64,000 nt of DNA from Isoetes taiwanensis (GCA_021234155.1 JAJEKV010000057.1:6169821-6233820); one strand, 5' to 3'. Positions 34,845 through 47,062 are shown, counted from the stretch's first letter. Numbers and translations are program-made. Notes: generated by a model from the letters alone, not told the origin.

Positions 34845-35436
34845 TGTTAGTCCTGCGGCCTCCCAGTGCGAGGACTATTCATGCATATCGACGAACCGTG
34901 GTCAAGCTCAAGGATCCTCGATCGACCCGGGTCAGCCATCAAAGGCTCCCAGGAAGACCAAAGCCCGGAACCGCCTTGATCCAAAACTGTGGCGTCAACA
35001 AGCTCAGCTTCGGACAAGTGACGACCCGTCCACGCCGCGTCCCGGCGTCGGCGTGATTCTAGGCACTTCAAAGAGCCACCGCCAACATTCCACCGCAAAT
35101 CGGGCTCCTCCTTCGAGTCGGCACCGAGATCAGTCAGAGTGTCTATATTGGGCCCAAGGCCATTGTACTATATATATGAGTAGAGCTAGCACATGAGTTT
35201 TTAGATGAGTTTTGAGTCTTGTCTCCTTTCAGTTTTCTCTCTATTGCGAGAGCTCATGTACTTTCATCATTGATATCAAGGGAAGCTTATCATCTTTCTC
35301 TCATTTGTTACGTTTTCTTCTTCTCCTTCTCTTCTTGCAAATCCAGCGTGACATAGTCCCCCTGACTCTCTGTTAGATCCACGGGTCCTCCACGCAGGGC
35401 TGTCTTCCAGGAGTTCCCGAACCCGGACCCCAAACA
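34845..35436 (+). repeat. 5' LTR of the gypsy element
   Basis: 592 bp from TGTTAG to CAAACA. A TATA box (TATATATATG) lies at about 35168. The section around and after the TATA box is almost identical to the 3' LTR, while the first 280 bp differs by many small indels. Confidence 0.92.
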
Positions 35437-37234
35437 CCGCCGCGCTGCCGGAGTGCGATTCTATCCTACTTTTTAAGCCATATGCGTCTGGTAATTTCCA
35501 CGCCCGGAAGAACTCCTTTCTCGTGACGCGGCCTCGCTTGCGGGCCATCGGCGTCGAAACTGTTCGGCGACATGTATGGATGCGCTTATGACATAGAGGG
35601 AGGCCATCTTCGGTCTAGGGCTCGGTCGGCGCCACCCACCCCTGCGTGTCAGTCTGGTCCCAGTTCCCGCCCCAAAGCGTGCAAACATTGCTCACAACCT
35701 CGGTCCCTCATCACTGCTCGGGGAGCCTTATCGGGCTCAACCTTCTCAACCGTACTTTCACACCCAAACATGCCTACATCCAACATTCTTGAGGCTATCG
35801 CCTCTTCCTTCACAACCATCATCTCCCCGGGTGGGCAACGGCTATCCACATGTCTCCTTTAAGCCTACCGGGGAATATCCTTTCCCTCGTTTCCCCTTTG
35901 CTCTTCTGTTTACAACCTTACGGATCTCAAAACCAATGCTCCAAATACTTTTCCGCCAACCGCTAGCCACCCCTTCATCGGGGTCCTTTCAGCACCATGC
36001 CACATCCAACTCAACCTCAATATCCTCACTATATTTGTTCTGTCGCCCCGGCACTTTCACATCTACCTTCCGGACTCAATCCCGGCTTATCCCACCTTTG
36101 GCAACACAAAAAGGCAAAACCAGATTAGACCAAAGTGCTTTCAGCCCACATGGAAGAATTTGAGGCTCTAGCTGCCCTAAATGGTCATGCGCAACCTCAA
36201 CTGAAATTCCACATCTTTTTCCACCACCTCTGCGTGGCTCTCCTCATCAATGGCTCATGTCCAACAAAAGCCATTGGAAACAAGATCGGTCCGAAATGCG
36301 CCCTTGCTTTACGTCTCATTACGGGACCACGGATGATGATCAACTTCATCTCAAGCAACTCAATGAACTTCAACAAGAGCCCACGGAGTGCCTGGATTTT
36401 GGATCGACTTCACGATACCTGCTAAGTAAGCTCAAGGAGTACCCCACACGAGCCGGTTTTTTGGTGCGGTTTCTCCAAGGACTTCCTCCCGCTATTCGAC
36501 TCATGATCAATACTGGCGTCCCAAGACTTTTGGAGCGCCGGCTATCGACCTTGTCAATCACTCACTCAATGTTTCCTCCTCGAGGCGTGGCTCTTCAAGA
36601 GCTCCGATTCATTCCACTGTCATGGTTCCACAAAAACGGTACGTTCGGCCTCAACACGCTAATCCACAGTATCCAAATCTGGTGCCATATTTGCAAATAC
36701 CAAGGCCATTTGGCAAATGAGTGCAACTCCACCAATGGCCCGCCTCATTGCAAGCGATGCAACATGTGCAATCATGCCCGCGGAAGAGTGCACTTTCGCA
36801 CTCATCCCACACCGCTCAAGAACAAAATGGTTTATCAAAGTGCAAACCACACCTCGGCAACAATCGCACTATCGGCAAACCACCGCCCGGTGCAGCCCAC
36901 GCAACTCTATCGCCAGCGGGGAGCAACCACGGGGATCCAACCAACGTCCTCCTCCTTTGATCCTTCTAAAGCTCGGTGTTATCACCGCCAAGAATGGGGT
37001 CATACCACCACGGCGTGTCCTCAACTTCCACAAGTTCAGTGCCTTCACGGCACAAATCGGACCACATCGGTCCGCCTCACGGCTTACCAACTCGGCTTGC
37101 TAATGGCAAACAAGGCCCGACCGGTTCTTAAGAAGCCACCAAGAGCACCTCAAAGAATCACGCTATCAACCAGCTCCAAAGAAATCAACCTCACCGGATC
37201 AACAAGCCCAAGAGGAAATTTTTCGTGCACTTAA
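35437..37234 (+). pseudogene. gypsy gag, frameshifted
   Basis: After a leader the reading passes through several frames (35572-35862, 35789-36163, 36135-36425) and then a 325-codon frame (36257-37234). Recognisable parts are MEEFEALAALNGHAQPQLKF, a capsid-like block (TDDDQLHLKQLNELQQEPTE, then LLSKLKEYPTRAGFLVRF and LQGLPPAIRLMINTGVP) and zinc knuckle CHICKYQGHLANEC (C-x2-C-x4-H-x4-C, about 36680). A second knuckle CYHRQEWGHTTTAC has lost its second Cys. Gag packages the element RNA. Confidence 0.8.
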
Positions 37235-37739
37235 TCCTCCCGTCCGGCCATCAAATTGGGTTGGTTTAGTTTCACGCTGCACCAAGGCATCACGCCCCTT
37301 GACCATTATTCAATGGCACGCGAACTCGCGCTTTTGCGTATTGACACCATTCCTCATGAGGACGAAAAAAGGTTCACTTTGCACTGACTTGGAAAAGCTC
37401 ATGCCACATGTCATGCCCAAAGTTCGCCAAAGCATTTTGAACCTCATGCAAGGCTTTGAGGCCGCACATTGGCAAATGTTCATGCCACCACTAGAGCTCA
37501 ACAAAGACAAGATACCCTTCAACATCTCAACCTCCACGCCTCGGACATATCCCAATATTGCTGCCGGGGTTGACTTACTCAAAGAAGTTGCCGCTTCCAC
37601 GCCACGCACTCGCACCGATTGGAACCCGCAGATCCTTTTTCTCATGTGCCTCTCGAACTCCAAGAGGAGCTCGCCAAGATCAAAATTCCTCTAAGCTTGG
37701 CAACCATTTTAAAACTCGTCACGCTCTCTCAAGGACCGG

Positions 37740-38230
37740 TTACCACTCCCAACTGTTTTTAGTTGGGGCGTGGCTACCTCTACACCCACGGTCCATGCCA
37801 CGGTGGGTAATCGCCAAGTCAACCATGTTCAAATAGATGGAGGTAGCGCCTTGATCAATCTCATCACGGATAAACTCCGCAAACAAATGGGCATCACACA
37901 ACTCTTTCGCGCCCCATATGACATCAAATTGGCTAATGGCCATATCCGCGCGACCTCAAAGTCACACCTATTCTTCACATCAACATTGGTGATCTCCGCT
38001 TCCCCATGGAATTTGGAGTTTGGAAAGCTGGCGAAGATCCGGTGACTATGAAATGCTGGTCGGCAAACCTTTTTCTCCGCCCGGGCAAGAGTATCCATTC
38101 TCGGGCCACGGACGGGTTAGTCATCACCGATGGTCATCTCAATGCCACCATGGACTTGCAAACGAGCGGGATCATTTCGCTGACAATGCGGAACCCTCTC
38201 TCTTTCATTAACCGATTCTGAAGAAGCTCG
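37740..38230 (+). pseudogene. gypsy protease region
   Basis: Frame 37770-38045 holds VNHVQIDGGSALINLITDKL, the retropepsin-type active site (D-G-G with following hydrophobics) usual for plant gypsy elements. It is followed by ANGHIRATS. The end is frameshifted into MLVGKPFSPPG and beyond. Confidence 0.7.
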
Positions 38231-38819
38231 AATATTTATCAAGTTCGGGCTCCACTGCGCGAAGTGCGCCTCGTCATCCTACCTCCGAATATCTGATCCT
38301 TGGGGAGAAATGACTCTTGATCGGACCACGGTGGTCGCTGGCTTTGACCCCCTACCCGGCTCCTTTGCAATCGAATCCAACGTTGATCACTTTTCAGATC
38401 TTTGAACCTCCTGCAACTCCCCGCGATGTACACTTGGCCGCCGCATGAAGCAACCTGCCGGATGAGGCCGAGCAACCTCTCTTTTTCACCACGCAAAGTG
38501 CCACGCATCCGGTTATGCTCCAACCTCCTGCACACATTGTCGGGGATATCGAAGTCATACCCCATATTCGGACTCGAAGTCGAGATTGTGGGCGTCGGCA
38601 ACAATCAACTTTGTCGCATTCTTTGCCAAATCTTCCGGCTCCTTATCGTAGGGGCCGCTAAGTCGTTCAAAAATTCAAACACATTTTTACCGAGTTACAA
38701 AGATCTTGGGAATCAACAAAAGCTTGGGGAACTCACCATTCCTACCAAATCGATGCACGACCCGGTGTAGCAACGGCGATGCTGGCTCAACCCTAATTAC
38801 CGCAGATCGGCCAAGGCGG

Positions 38820-39520
38820 AAATTGACAAACTCCTTCTTTGCAGGTTTGATCTATGAGGTCAAACATTACGAATGGGTGAGCCCCATCGTCATTGCCCTT
38901 AAACACAATGGTAAGATCCGGCGTGCATTGTGGGACTATCTGAACTCAATGGGGCCACGAAAAAATTGATCATTTTCCACTTCCCTTCACGGACCGGGTT
39001 AGGAAGAAGTGGTCGGACATGAGATGTACTCCTTTATGGATGGTTTTTCGGCTACAATCGGATCTCAATCAAAGAATCGATCAACTCAAGACCACTTTCA
39101 CCACCCGGGGCACTTTTGCCTACAAGGTGGTTCCTTTTGGATTATCCAACTCTCCATCAACGTTTCAACGCATCATGCTCTCGGTTTTCATGATTTCATG
39201 AAGGAAAATCCCTTCTTGCAAATTTTTCAAGATGACTTCTCTCCCTCTGATTCCATGGCTGACCATTTGGATAAATTGGAACTTCGTCTTCCAGAAATGT
39301 GATGAGTCCCCCATTAGTCTCAATCCCGAGAAATGCACCTTTTGCGTCACCTCCGGTGTTACGTTAGGCCATGTTGTTAGCAGCGGCGGTATCACCACCG
39401 ATCCCGCCAAAATCGATTATTGTGCTCAAGGCTCAAGCACCGACCAATATCAAGGAGACACGCTCTTTCACGGGTAAGGTCAATTATTACTCCACCTTCA
39501 TACCGGATGGCGTATTGCGA
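38820..39520 (+). pseudogene. gypsy reverse transcriptase
   Basis: Broken frames in order: EWVSPIVIALKHNGKIR (about 38868), TRGTFAYKVVPFGLSNSPSTFQ (about 39107-39168), the catalytic box FLQIFQDDFS (about 39213-39243, normally YxDD), and LNPEKCTFCVTSGVTLGHVV (about 39322). The first catalytic Asp motif region (LDLR.GYHQI) is not recognisable, and at least four frame changes occur. Confidence 0.85.
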
Positions 39521-39589
39521 GATCCCATTCATAAACTCACGGGATTGAATCCACCGGGCTTGGAATTCCTGTAGCGGAAGTCGCTTTCA

Positions 39590-39940
39590 ACAATTTGAAG
39601 CTTTTGCTTACCGAGCACGGGTTCTTGTTCCTCCTCAATGGGACAAGCCCTTTCATGTTCATGTCGATGTCTCGGCGTTTTGCTATTGGAGCTGTTCTTT
39701 CTCAAGAATATGATGTGCACACCGACAAACCAAATCGCTTCGCCAAAAACTCAATTCTGGCTGGCGCAACTATTACGCCCGCGGGCGTGAAGCTTTGGGT
39801 CTCATTTTACGTCAGGTCCAACGCTTCCGTCATTACCTTTTGGGCAGTCAAATCAAGTTCTTTGTGGACCACCAAGCACTACTCTATTTAATCAACAAGT
39901 CCACGCCCACGGGCCGCGTTTGCTCGTTAGGTCCTTCTTC
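39590..39940 (+). pseudogene. gypsy RNase H
   Basis: Segments AIGAVLSQEYDVHTDKPNRFA (about 39680-39745) and, in other frames, FFVDHQALLYLINKSTPTGR (about 39858-39918) match the RNase H that follows RT in Ty3-gypsy elements. Frameshifted. Confidence 0.8.
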
Positions 39941-40249
39941 TCAAGAATTTGCTCCTTTTGAAATCGCTTCATAAAAATGGCAAAATCTCATGTCGTTCGG
40001 ATTATCTTTCACGCATCCACCACGGATGATCCCTCAACCGGAGTCTCGGATGCCTTTCACGATGCTCGGCTCTTTTTGGTCACGCGCAACACCACATTGG
40101 TTCCATGATTTTCAGCGGTACCTCCTCACGGGTGCTCTTCCACCCGGAAGGCGAGGCGCTCTCTCTCGCCAGCGACAATCCCGTCGCCATCAATTTCTAC
40201 TGAGAGGTCCGCGGACTACACCATGGTTGCGGGCATCTCTACAAAAAGT

Positions 40250-41420
40250 AAGGACACCATCCTTCCGGCGTGTTCTACCTCATGAAGTTCCGGATATTGT
40301 TCGGGAAGCTCATCAAGGGCTCGGTGGTGGTCATTTTCATGGTGACACCACGACGCGCAAAATCCTTCTCGGGGGTATTATTGGCCCACGCTCTTCAAAG
40401 ATGCTCACGCCCACGCTTGCACGCGTGTGACGGCTTGCCGGTGGGGGGCCCCACGGCCGTGGCGGCTCTTCCCTTGACGTTGGCCGCCACTTCCCTTCAC
40501 CGAAATGGGGAATGGACTTTGTGGGACCTATAGATCCTCTGGCGGCACACTCGTGCGATACATTCCAGTTCTCACCGACTTCGCCACCAAATGGGCGGAA
40601 GCTTGTGCACTTCCGGACAACAACGCCGCAAGCACGGCTAGAGTCCTCTATCAACAAATTATCACGCGATTCTACCGCCCCCACCTGAGCTGGTGGCAAG
40701 ACCGTGGTGTTCATTTCATCAATCATACTATCAAGGAGCGGATTATCTCGATACATCATCACAAGAGCACACCTTACTATCCTCAAGGTAATGGTTTGGC
40801 GAGTAAAGCACCAACAAAACGGGTCACCATTCTCAAGAAAATTTGTGACGCTTCCCCGCCGCATTTGGCGGACAAAACTTCCTTTGTTCTTTGGGCCTAC
40901 AATACTTGTTTCAAGATTGCTCTTGGTCACACTCCTTTTAAATTGGTTTATGGTCGGGAAGCTCTCATGCCGTTTGAATACATCCTTCCAACACTCCGTT
41001 TTCAACCAGCTCGCTCATAATCCACCCGCCGCACTCAAAGAAAGGGTCTATCAATTGGAGCAGTTGGATGAACTTCGACCGGATGCTTATATTCGTGTTC
41101 TTCTTGGACAACGATTGCAAAAATCTTTACATGACAAACGCCTGAAGACAAAAACATTCAAAGAAGGCGATTTGGTTCTTCTTTATGATTCCGGTACAAA
41201 AATTTTCCTGTAAACTCAAGTTTCGCTGGCTTGGCCCTTATCAAATTGTTCAAGTGGTTAGACCAAGCGCCCAACCTGGTTGAGTTAGATGGCACTCCAT
41301 TACCTACGTTGGTTAATGGTTTTCGCCTCAAAGCATTTCATCACACGCATGAACATCAACAAACAGAGATAGTTCAAGAAGCAAACACCACAGTAAAGTG
41401 ACTAGAAAGGCGGTATATTA
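40250..41420 (+). pseudogene. gypsy integrase
   Basis: An HHCC zinc-binding segment (GGGHFHGDTTTRKIL, then CDGLP-like, about 40300-40440) precedes the catalytic core in frame 40505-41020: VLTDFATKWAEACALP (first Asp), QDRGVHFINHTI (second Asp) and TPYYPQGNGLASKA, where the expected catalytic Glu is replaced. Then FVLWAYNTCFKIALGHTPFKLVYG. The C-terminal part (41040-41420) has KRLKTKTFKEGDLVLLYD and a tail with WLGPYQIVQVV. Integrase inserts the cDNA. This copy lacks an intact frame. Confidence 0.85.
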
Positions 41421-41509
41421 TATTATAGTGGAGATTTTTTACAAAATGTGGGCGCATGATTAATATTTCCGCTATGGGCAATCGCTATATACAAAAACGG
41501 GCTCGAGCC

Positions 41510-44500
41510 CTATCTACTAAGTCCTAAGAGGAAAACCCTCTACTCGGGTTCGGGCGCGAGGTGATGCTGAGGAGATGGTAGAGGTTCTCGCTCCCGGATC
41601 CCAGCCGAGGTGCAGAACCACCTCCATCCCGTTGGTCTTGGCCGGGATGTTCACCATCCCGGCACACCAGCCGGGCCCATTCAATGCCACCCGGTTGTGG
41701 CAGCGCCAGAGATCCAGACAATTCATCTTGCAAGTGATCCACTCCTGACAGTTAGTGCAGCAGCCATACTGAGCGCCATCGGATACCTTCGTTACTCTCG
41801 GTTCGTCTTATATAGCCAACTGAGGAACTCCTTGTCGACGTGGACCAATCACACAAATCGCCAACGTGTTTGCAATGCAAGGCTGTTTCTAAAATGAGAA
41901 TCTTTTCTCCCGCCGCATATCTAGCCATGGTACCTTCTGACACATTCCTTTTAATGATATCCCACTTCGAGTTGCCAGCATTGAATGTCATTCCTTCTTT
42001 TCACGCCCGTCGAACATTAATGTGTGTCCTTTGCCACCTGTCACATCCGATCCTTCTTTCACGTCTCATCCTCACCGTTCATTGCTTCTCCCTTTACGCT
42101 TTTTGGGACTTAGCCAAATTTTTTGCCTCTCAATACCCTTCTTGGCATCTTTTGACACCGGCACCATCAACGGTTCCAGCCGCGACTCTTCATACCTCTT
42201 AAGCGCTCGGGTTATCGCCCTAAAACAAACCTTTTCGTTCTTCCTCGCCTTTGTCCTCCGGTGGCTCGACTTTTGTCTTCCGCCTTTGGAATCACTCTTT
42301 TGTTCTCGCACATCGTTACCATGGCTGCCCCAAGATTTTCTACACTTCAAACTACCGCCTCCCAAGGATCCGCCCTTTTTTGCATCTGTATCCTTCTTGG
42401 CGCCCCACTTTCAGGTGAAGCCCTTGTTGGCCCCAATAAAGAAGTCGCTGAATCGACACCAGCTTTTAACGAATTCTCTCAAATGGAACTTCCGGCTCCA
42501 AATCCTGATCAGTTGAAGCGGTTCATCCAATATCGCACGTTAACGACCCTAAGGTTACACCATTTGTGGTCGATGGCACCACCATTTCGTTGACTCAACA
42601 TTTGATTTCGGGGGGTATTTCATATTCCCTTGCACACCCCTTTGTGTATCATGGTTCATATCTGATCTCGATGTCACGAAGTTTGGTGCACCTCCTTATC
42701 ATGCCAATGTCCATCGTCCGACCAATATCGACAAGCCTCACGAAACCTTTGTTAAATTTACGTGGCGAAAAGTTCCTTTGTATTCTATCAAGAACACCCA
42801 TATCAATAAGCCTTTCTATAACCTGGTCCTCATTTGCTACACACCAAACACCACATAGATTGGCCCCAAATGATGTTCTATCGTCTTCTCCAAGAAATGG
42901 ACCGCCTTAGGGGTACCACTTCCATTTTCTCAAGTTTCTGGGGAGGCCACTTTCAAGCCCTCATCCGCCATTACTTCCTCCCACACCACCAAATTCTCAT
43001 AATTCCACTCAGGGCGCCCCCTTCATCACTCACCAAGCTGGCACTTCACGCCCTTTCCCCCTCGGTCATGTCCAAAGTCCGCACACCCATGTCACTTTGT
43101 CTCCTCCTCCACCCCATCCACTTCACACCATTTTTCCCAAACATCACAAACCCAAAAACGCGCGTTCCACCACCACAACACCCTCGCCGGGTTGTTGTAT
43201 CGATTCGACGCCGGGATGCTCAAGCTTTCCGCTCTCAAGTTACAAGAATCCCAAGACGCTCTTATGAGCGGGTTCAACGGCACTAAAGCCTCCCATGCGG
43301 TACACGGGACCTTCAGGCAAATCGCCCAAGTTGCAACTTTGAGGCCAAACTTCAAGACAAGCATGAAGCTCTCTTCTGAGGGCTCATGCGGATCTCAAAA
43401 AGTGCACAAGCTCAAGTCAGCCAACTCGCAGATCCATGTGGCTCACTCCGGTCAGAAATTCAGACTTTATTGAGCACAACAAGTCCAAAGCCGCTCTCCG
43501 AAAGTACCAAGGACTTGAGATATTGCTAAGCTCAATGCCTTGTAATTCGAATCAGGTGAAAATTTCAGCACTCAAGTTCAAAACCTTTCAGCATCGGGGC
43601 GCCAAGTTGCCTCCTTGACGGCCAGCTTTCATTACCGCACCTCTCACCACCTCTCTTCCGGATCGCCTTTTACGAGGTGCGTAAAACGAAGATACCGATG
43701 ACGCTTAGATTGCCGCCGTCGCCTCAATACTCGGGAAATCCTCCTCCCGCCTCAACACTTCTCTGAAACGGGTCCGCGGACTGAATCCTGCCGCTTTTGA
43801 AAGGGACAACCGATCCGCGATCTTGAACAACGGCTGCGGCAGCGAAGCTATTCGATCATCGGGATGAGGCTCGAGCAAAACTTGATCGCCCATACCGCCA
43901 TTCTTAACAGAATGCCTGTTGACTTCCTAGTTCCTTCCTGCTATCACGACTATGTGGTTGCTCGACGCCACCTCTTCCTTTCGAAGTGGCATGCGGCAGA
44001 TGGACCTGTGGATATCCCCCTGAGCAGTGCAGATTTTCTTCAGATTTGGCCAGAACTCTCCATTGAAGACAAAGGGTTGTGCTGTGCCCTTGTGGTCTTT
44101 GATCTCATACACTGTGCCGATCCAGACTTTATCACCTTCAGAGTGGGCCCGCCCCGACTTTTTCTACGGTGACCCCATCGCGGCAATGGGTGCTTCAGGA
44201 TAACAATCCCTATCTTAAAGGATCCCGCCGGACCCAAACTCTTCATCGAGTACATGCCCGAGCTTGCCAATCATTTGTCTCTTCCGGCGAAGCGAGCGCC
44301 AGAACAAATCGTCAAGTATCTCGGGCATCCCGCCAAGATCTTCCCTATGCACAAATTTATATGCAAAGACTCGCCCCATAATCAATTACATAAGCTCGTT
44401 GGATAGCAAGACGGTCTCCACGGATGGGATAGCCCTCCCATCCAACTCTCGACTCTCTGCTTCTCTTTGGGATCGTTGGTGTCAAGCTCTTGATCCGTGA

Positions 44501-45230
44501 TCTTGTCGATCAATTCGGGGAGACCGCCAGCAAACCCACGCCCACCTGCATGGTTCCTTCTCCCTATGCTTCCACGGCGCACCTCCACCCCCGTGTTCTG
44601 ACTTCGATTGGCGCCTTCCTTTTTGGACCAAGGTCATGGATGGTCATGCTCTGATGGACACCACCTCGATCTCGGCGGATCTCCTCGGTGGGATCCACGC
44701 TTTGTTCGGGCGCCATTATTGGGAAGAAGGTGCCACTCGACACCACCACCAATTGGATCTACATTGCTAATGGCGTGGTTGGCAACGCCGCGGATGCGCT
44801 TCATGGTCTTGACACCTTCTTTGCGAATGCCTCCACCTCACCCGATCCTTCTCGTCCATCTTCAAGCAGGATTTTGCGCTGCTCTCAAATGCATTTTGCT
44901 AAGCTCCTTAAATCGGCATTGCCCCATTTTTCATCGCAATCCAGAATGCCAAGAAAGGTTTTGGCCTTGACCTGTCTCCTCATGGAATGTCAAGACATTT
45001 CTTGAGCGCCCGCACGCGCCCTTGAAGACATGGTACGCTCCGCTTTCTTATTGATGCTGATCCTGCCCTTGGCCAAAACACTCCTCCCTCGCTCTTCAAA
45101 CCGCGCCAGGGATCTCATAAGCCAGTACCATAATGGTGCCCGGCCTCACTCCCCGTGAGGATCACTTTCGAGCATTGATGGCTTCCCGCCCTCAGAAACA
45201 CTTCCTCCTTTTCTTCACTCTGAGTGTCGT
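41510..45230 (+). other. gypsy post-integrase region, extra coding-like sequence of unknown function
   Basis: About 3.7 kb between integrase and 3' LTR keeps a protein-like composition in shifting plus-strand frames. Notable pieces are AAPRFSTLQTTASQGSAL after a hydrophobic start (42261-42340), EVAESTPAFNEFSQMELPAP (about 42440), VDGTTISLTQHLISGGISY (about 42567), RFDAGMLKLSALKLQESQDA (about 43200), LEQNLIAHTAILNRMPVDFL (about 43867), and DTTTNWIYIANGVVGNAADA (about 44737). I recognise no family. A short hydrophobic segment near 42290 could be a signal or membrane anchor. Plant gypsy lineages can carry env-like or antisense extra ORFs here, but I cannot assign this one. Confidence 0.4.
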
Positions 45231-45232
45231 TT

Positions 45233-45244
45233 GGTGGGGGGGAG
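45233..45244 (+). other. Polypurine tract of the gypsy element
   Basis: GGTGGGGGGGAG lies immediately before the TG of the 3' LTR, the standard position of the plus-strand primer. Confidence 0.8.
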
Positions 45245-45825
45245 TGTTAGTCCTGTGCCTCCTGGTACAGGACTATTCATGCATACGACAGACCAGGTCA
45301 AGCTCAAGGATCCTCAGTCAGCCACGGGTCAGCCATCAAAGGCTCCATGAAGACCAAAGTGACCATGCACCCGTCAAAGCCATGGGTCGGAGTCAACAAG
45401 AGGCGCCGCCGACAAGTGACGCACGCCACCGCCTCGGCGTCCGAGTGATTCTAGGCACTTCAAGAGGCACCGCCAACATTCCTGCAAATCAGGCCTCCTT
45501 CCAGGAGTCGGCACCGAGATCAGTCAGAGTGTCTATATTGGGCCCAAGGCCATTGTACTATATATATGAGTAGAGCTAGCACATGAGTTTTTAGATGAGT
45601 TTTGAGTCTTGTCTCCTTTCAGTTTTCTCTCTATTGCGAGAGCTCATGTACTTTCATCATTGATATCAAGGAAGCTTATCATCTTTCTCTCATTTGTTCT
45701 GTTTTCTTCTTCTCCTTCTCTTCTTGCAAATCCCGCGTGACATAGTCCCCCGGACTCTCCTGTTAGATCCACGGGTCCTCACAGAGGGCTGTCTTCCAGG
45801 AGTTCCCGAACCCAGACCCCAAACA
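45245..45825 (+). repeat. 3' LTR of the gypsy element
   Basis: 581 bp, TGTTAG to CAAACA, with a TATA box at about 45558. Followed by the CCGCA target duplication at 45826-45830. Confidence 0.92.
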
Positions 45826-45946
45826 CCGCAATTGTGTGGCTGTGGATATAGACAAGGAGGTTGTTAACTTCATAAAGAACACAAGTTCAGACACTGGATT
45901 GCAGAGGCAGACTATCTCTAGTTGTTTCTGTGTCGTGGGTTTGTGA

Positions 45947-47051
45947 GGTATAGCGGTTTGCCTTACTTTAAAACTATTCGATGTTTGATGTGCTTTTGCT
46001 CACTATGCCATGTTTCTTTCTTTGTAATCATTGCTTGGTTCAGCCATTACTTATTTAGACTCACTACAATTTCTTAACAGGTTCACTTTGTATAGTTGAA
46101 ATATAGCTAGCTCCAAATGAGCACCTCATCGAGAACATACACATATTGGCAATACGTCCTCTTGAATGAAATTTATTGAGCCTATTCATCTTGGAATGTC
46201 TGGTAATGGGATGAATCGAGCATGAGCTTCTTGTAGAAAAGATATTTGCTTTTACACCCCTATCCCTCTGGTTAAACTGGAATTCTGAAGTTCCACGGCC
46301 ACCACTTGGGCATTACTAAGTTAAGGTCTTCAATAAAGCACCCTTGTTTTTACTTATATCTGGTAGGTTAGAAGCTTTGGTTATAGAGTTTCACGCTTGT
46401 AAATGAGATGAGAATAATGGCTTGCATATAGGTAGGTTTACTACCACCAAGACATGGCATAACAGGTGGATTGAGATGGAGACCTGGGCAAGATTTGGCA
46501 TTAAAATATTCTAAATTTAATCTTTCATCATAGATGCCCACATATACTTGACTCTTTGAACTTTTGCCAAGATTATTATACTCCCTATGCTTGACTTTTG
46601 GGGTGTAGACTGCACCGTTATCCAACCTAGTGCCCACATATAGACTCTTTGAAAACATCAAATGGCACTGCAGCTGACTTTTTCAATCGGAGTTATGCCA
46701 AGACTATTATGCTCCTTATGTTTGACTTTGGGGTGCATACTGCACCCTTATCCAACATAGAAAGAGTTGATGCAAGAGGTTTAGGTTGGGTTTGTGAAGG
46801 CCTTCGCAAAGACTATAACTCTTCACATATATATTCTATGTAGAATGGGAATTGTCATTTGAAATTCAAAAATGCATATTCAAAATTCAATGTTTGGGGA
46901 AGGACAAAATGCACATGAAAGGACAAAATCCGTCATCCGTATTTACACTGAGATTTATCGCAAGAACACTTGCATGCAATCTTTTACCCAGAAAAAATCT
47001 GCACTGCAAATGTTTGGATGTCTTCCCTCACAACTGATCCTAACATAACAA
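45947..47051. other. Intergenic, no gene recognised
   Basis: Presumably 3' sequence of the methyltransferase-like gene followed by plain intergenic DNA. The only structure is the direct duplication at 46537-46760. Confidence 0.4.
46537..46760. repeat. Direct duplication, two copies about 131 bp apart
   Basis: TGCCAAGATTATTATACTCC to TATCCAACCTAG (46565-46630) is repeated as TGCCAAGACTATTATGCTCC to TATCCAACATAG (46696-46760) with about eight differences. The preceding CCCACATATA(CTT)GACTCTTTGAA is also duplicated (46537 and 46632). Confidence 0.85.
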
Positions 47052-47062
47052 AGACAGTTCTT

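Larger units (their letters stand above)
34845..45825 (+). mobile_element. Ty3-gypsy LTR retrotransposon, about 11 kb, complete ends
   Basis: Two LTRs (34845-35436 and 45245-45825) start TGTTAGTCC and end CAAACA. They are bracketed by identical 5-bp target duplications CCGCA (34840-34844 and 45826-45830). The internal order gag, protease, RT, RNase H, integrase is that of Ty3-gypsy. All genes carry frameshifts, so the copy is probably inactive. The integrase is followed by about 3.8 kb of extra coding-like sequence. It inserted in the methyltransferase-like gene. Confidence 0.93.
33987..45946 (+). pseudogene. N4/N6-type DNA methyltransferase-like gene, interrupted by a gypsy element
   Basis: Exon A is 34032-34387 (open upstream to 33987), intron 34388-34567 (G/GTAAAT donor, TCCTTAG acceptor), exon B from 34568. 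Exon A has IIVDISYGFKIKDSRYDDW (DISYG at about 34167-34181 in the place of a DPPY catalytic motif) and KHWRLVVFHSS. The splice junction creates LVWYK. Exon B has SKVEYLHVAYWSFDARG, then in shifted frames NFSNVLEFPGVLQKLQDS and LNVNHYQKPQKLINL, the target/QKP segment of these enzymes. After the gypsy element (34845-45825 plus one CCGCA copy) the frame continues as YALKKGRNCVAVDIDKE (motif-I-adjacent strand) to TGA at 45944-45946. Two frameshifts lie in exon B and the FxGxG loop is not visible. Such methyltransferases modify adenine or cytosine in DNA. They are typically prokaryotic or mobile, so its presence here suggests transfer or transposon cargo. Family assignment rests on motif order only. 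Confidence 0.5.

Noticed and set aside
45120-45160. AATGGTGCCCGGCC as a third Helitron end
   Set aside because: It resembles the Helitron hairpin arm by eye, but the second stem arm and the CTAG end are missing. It lies inside the gypsy element.
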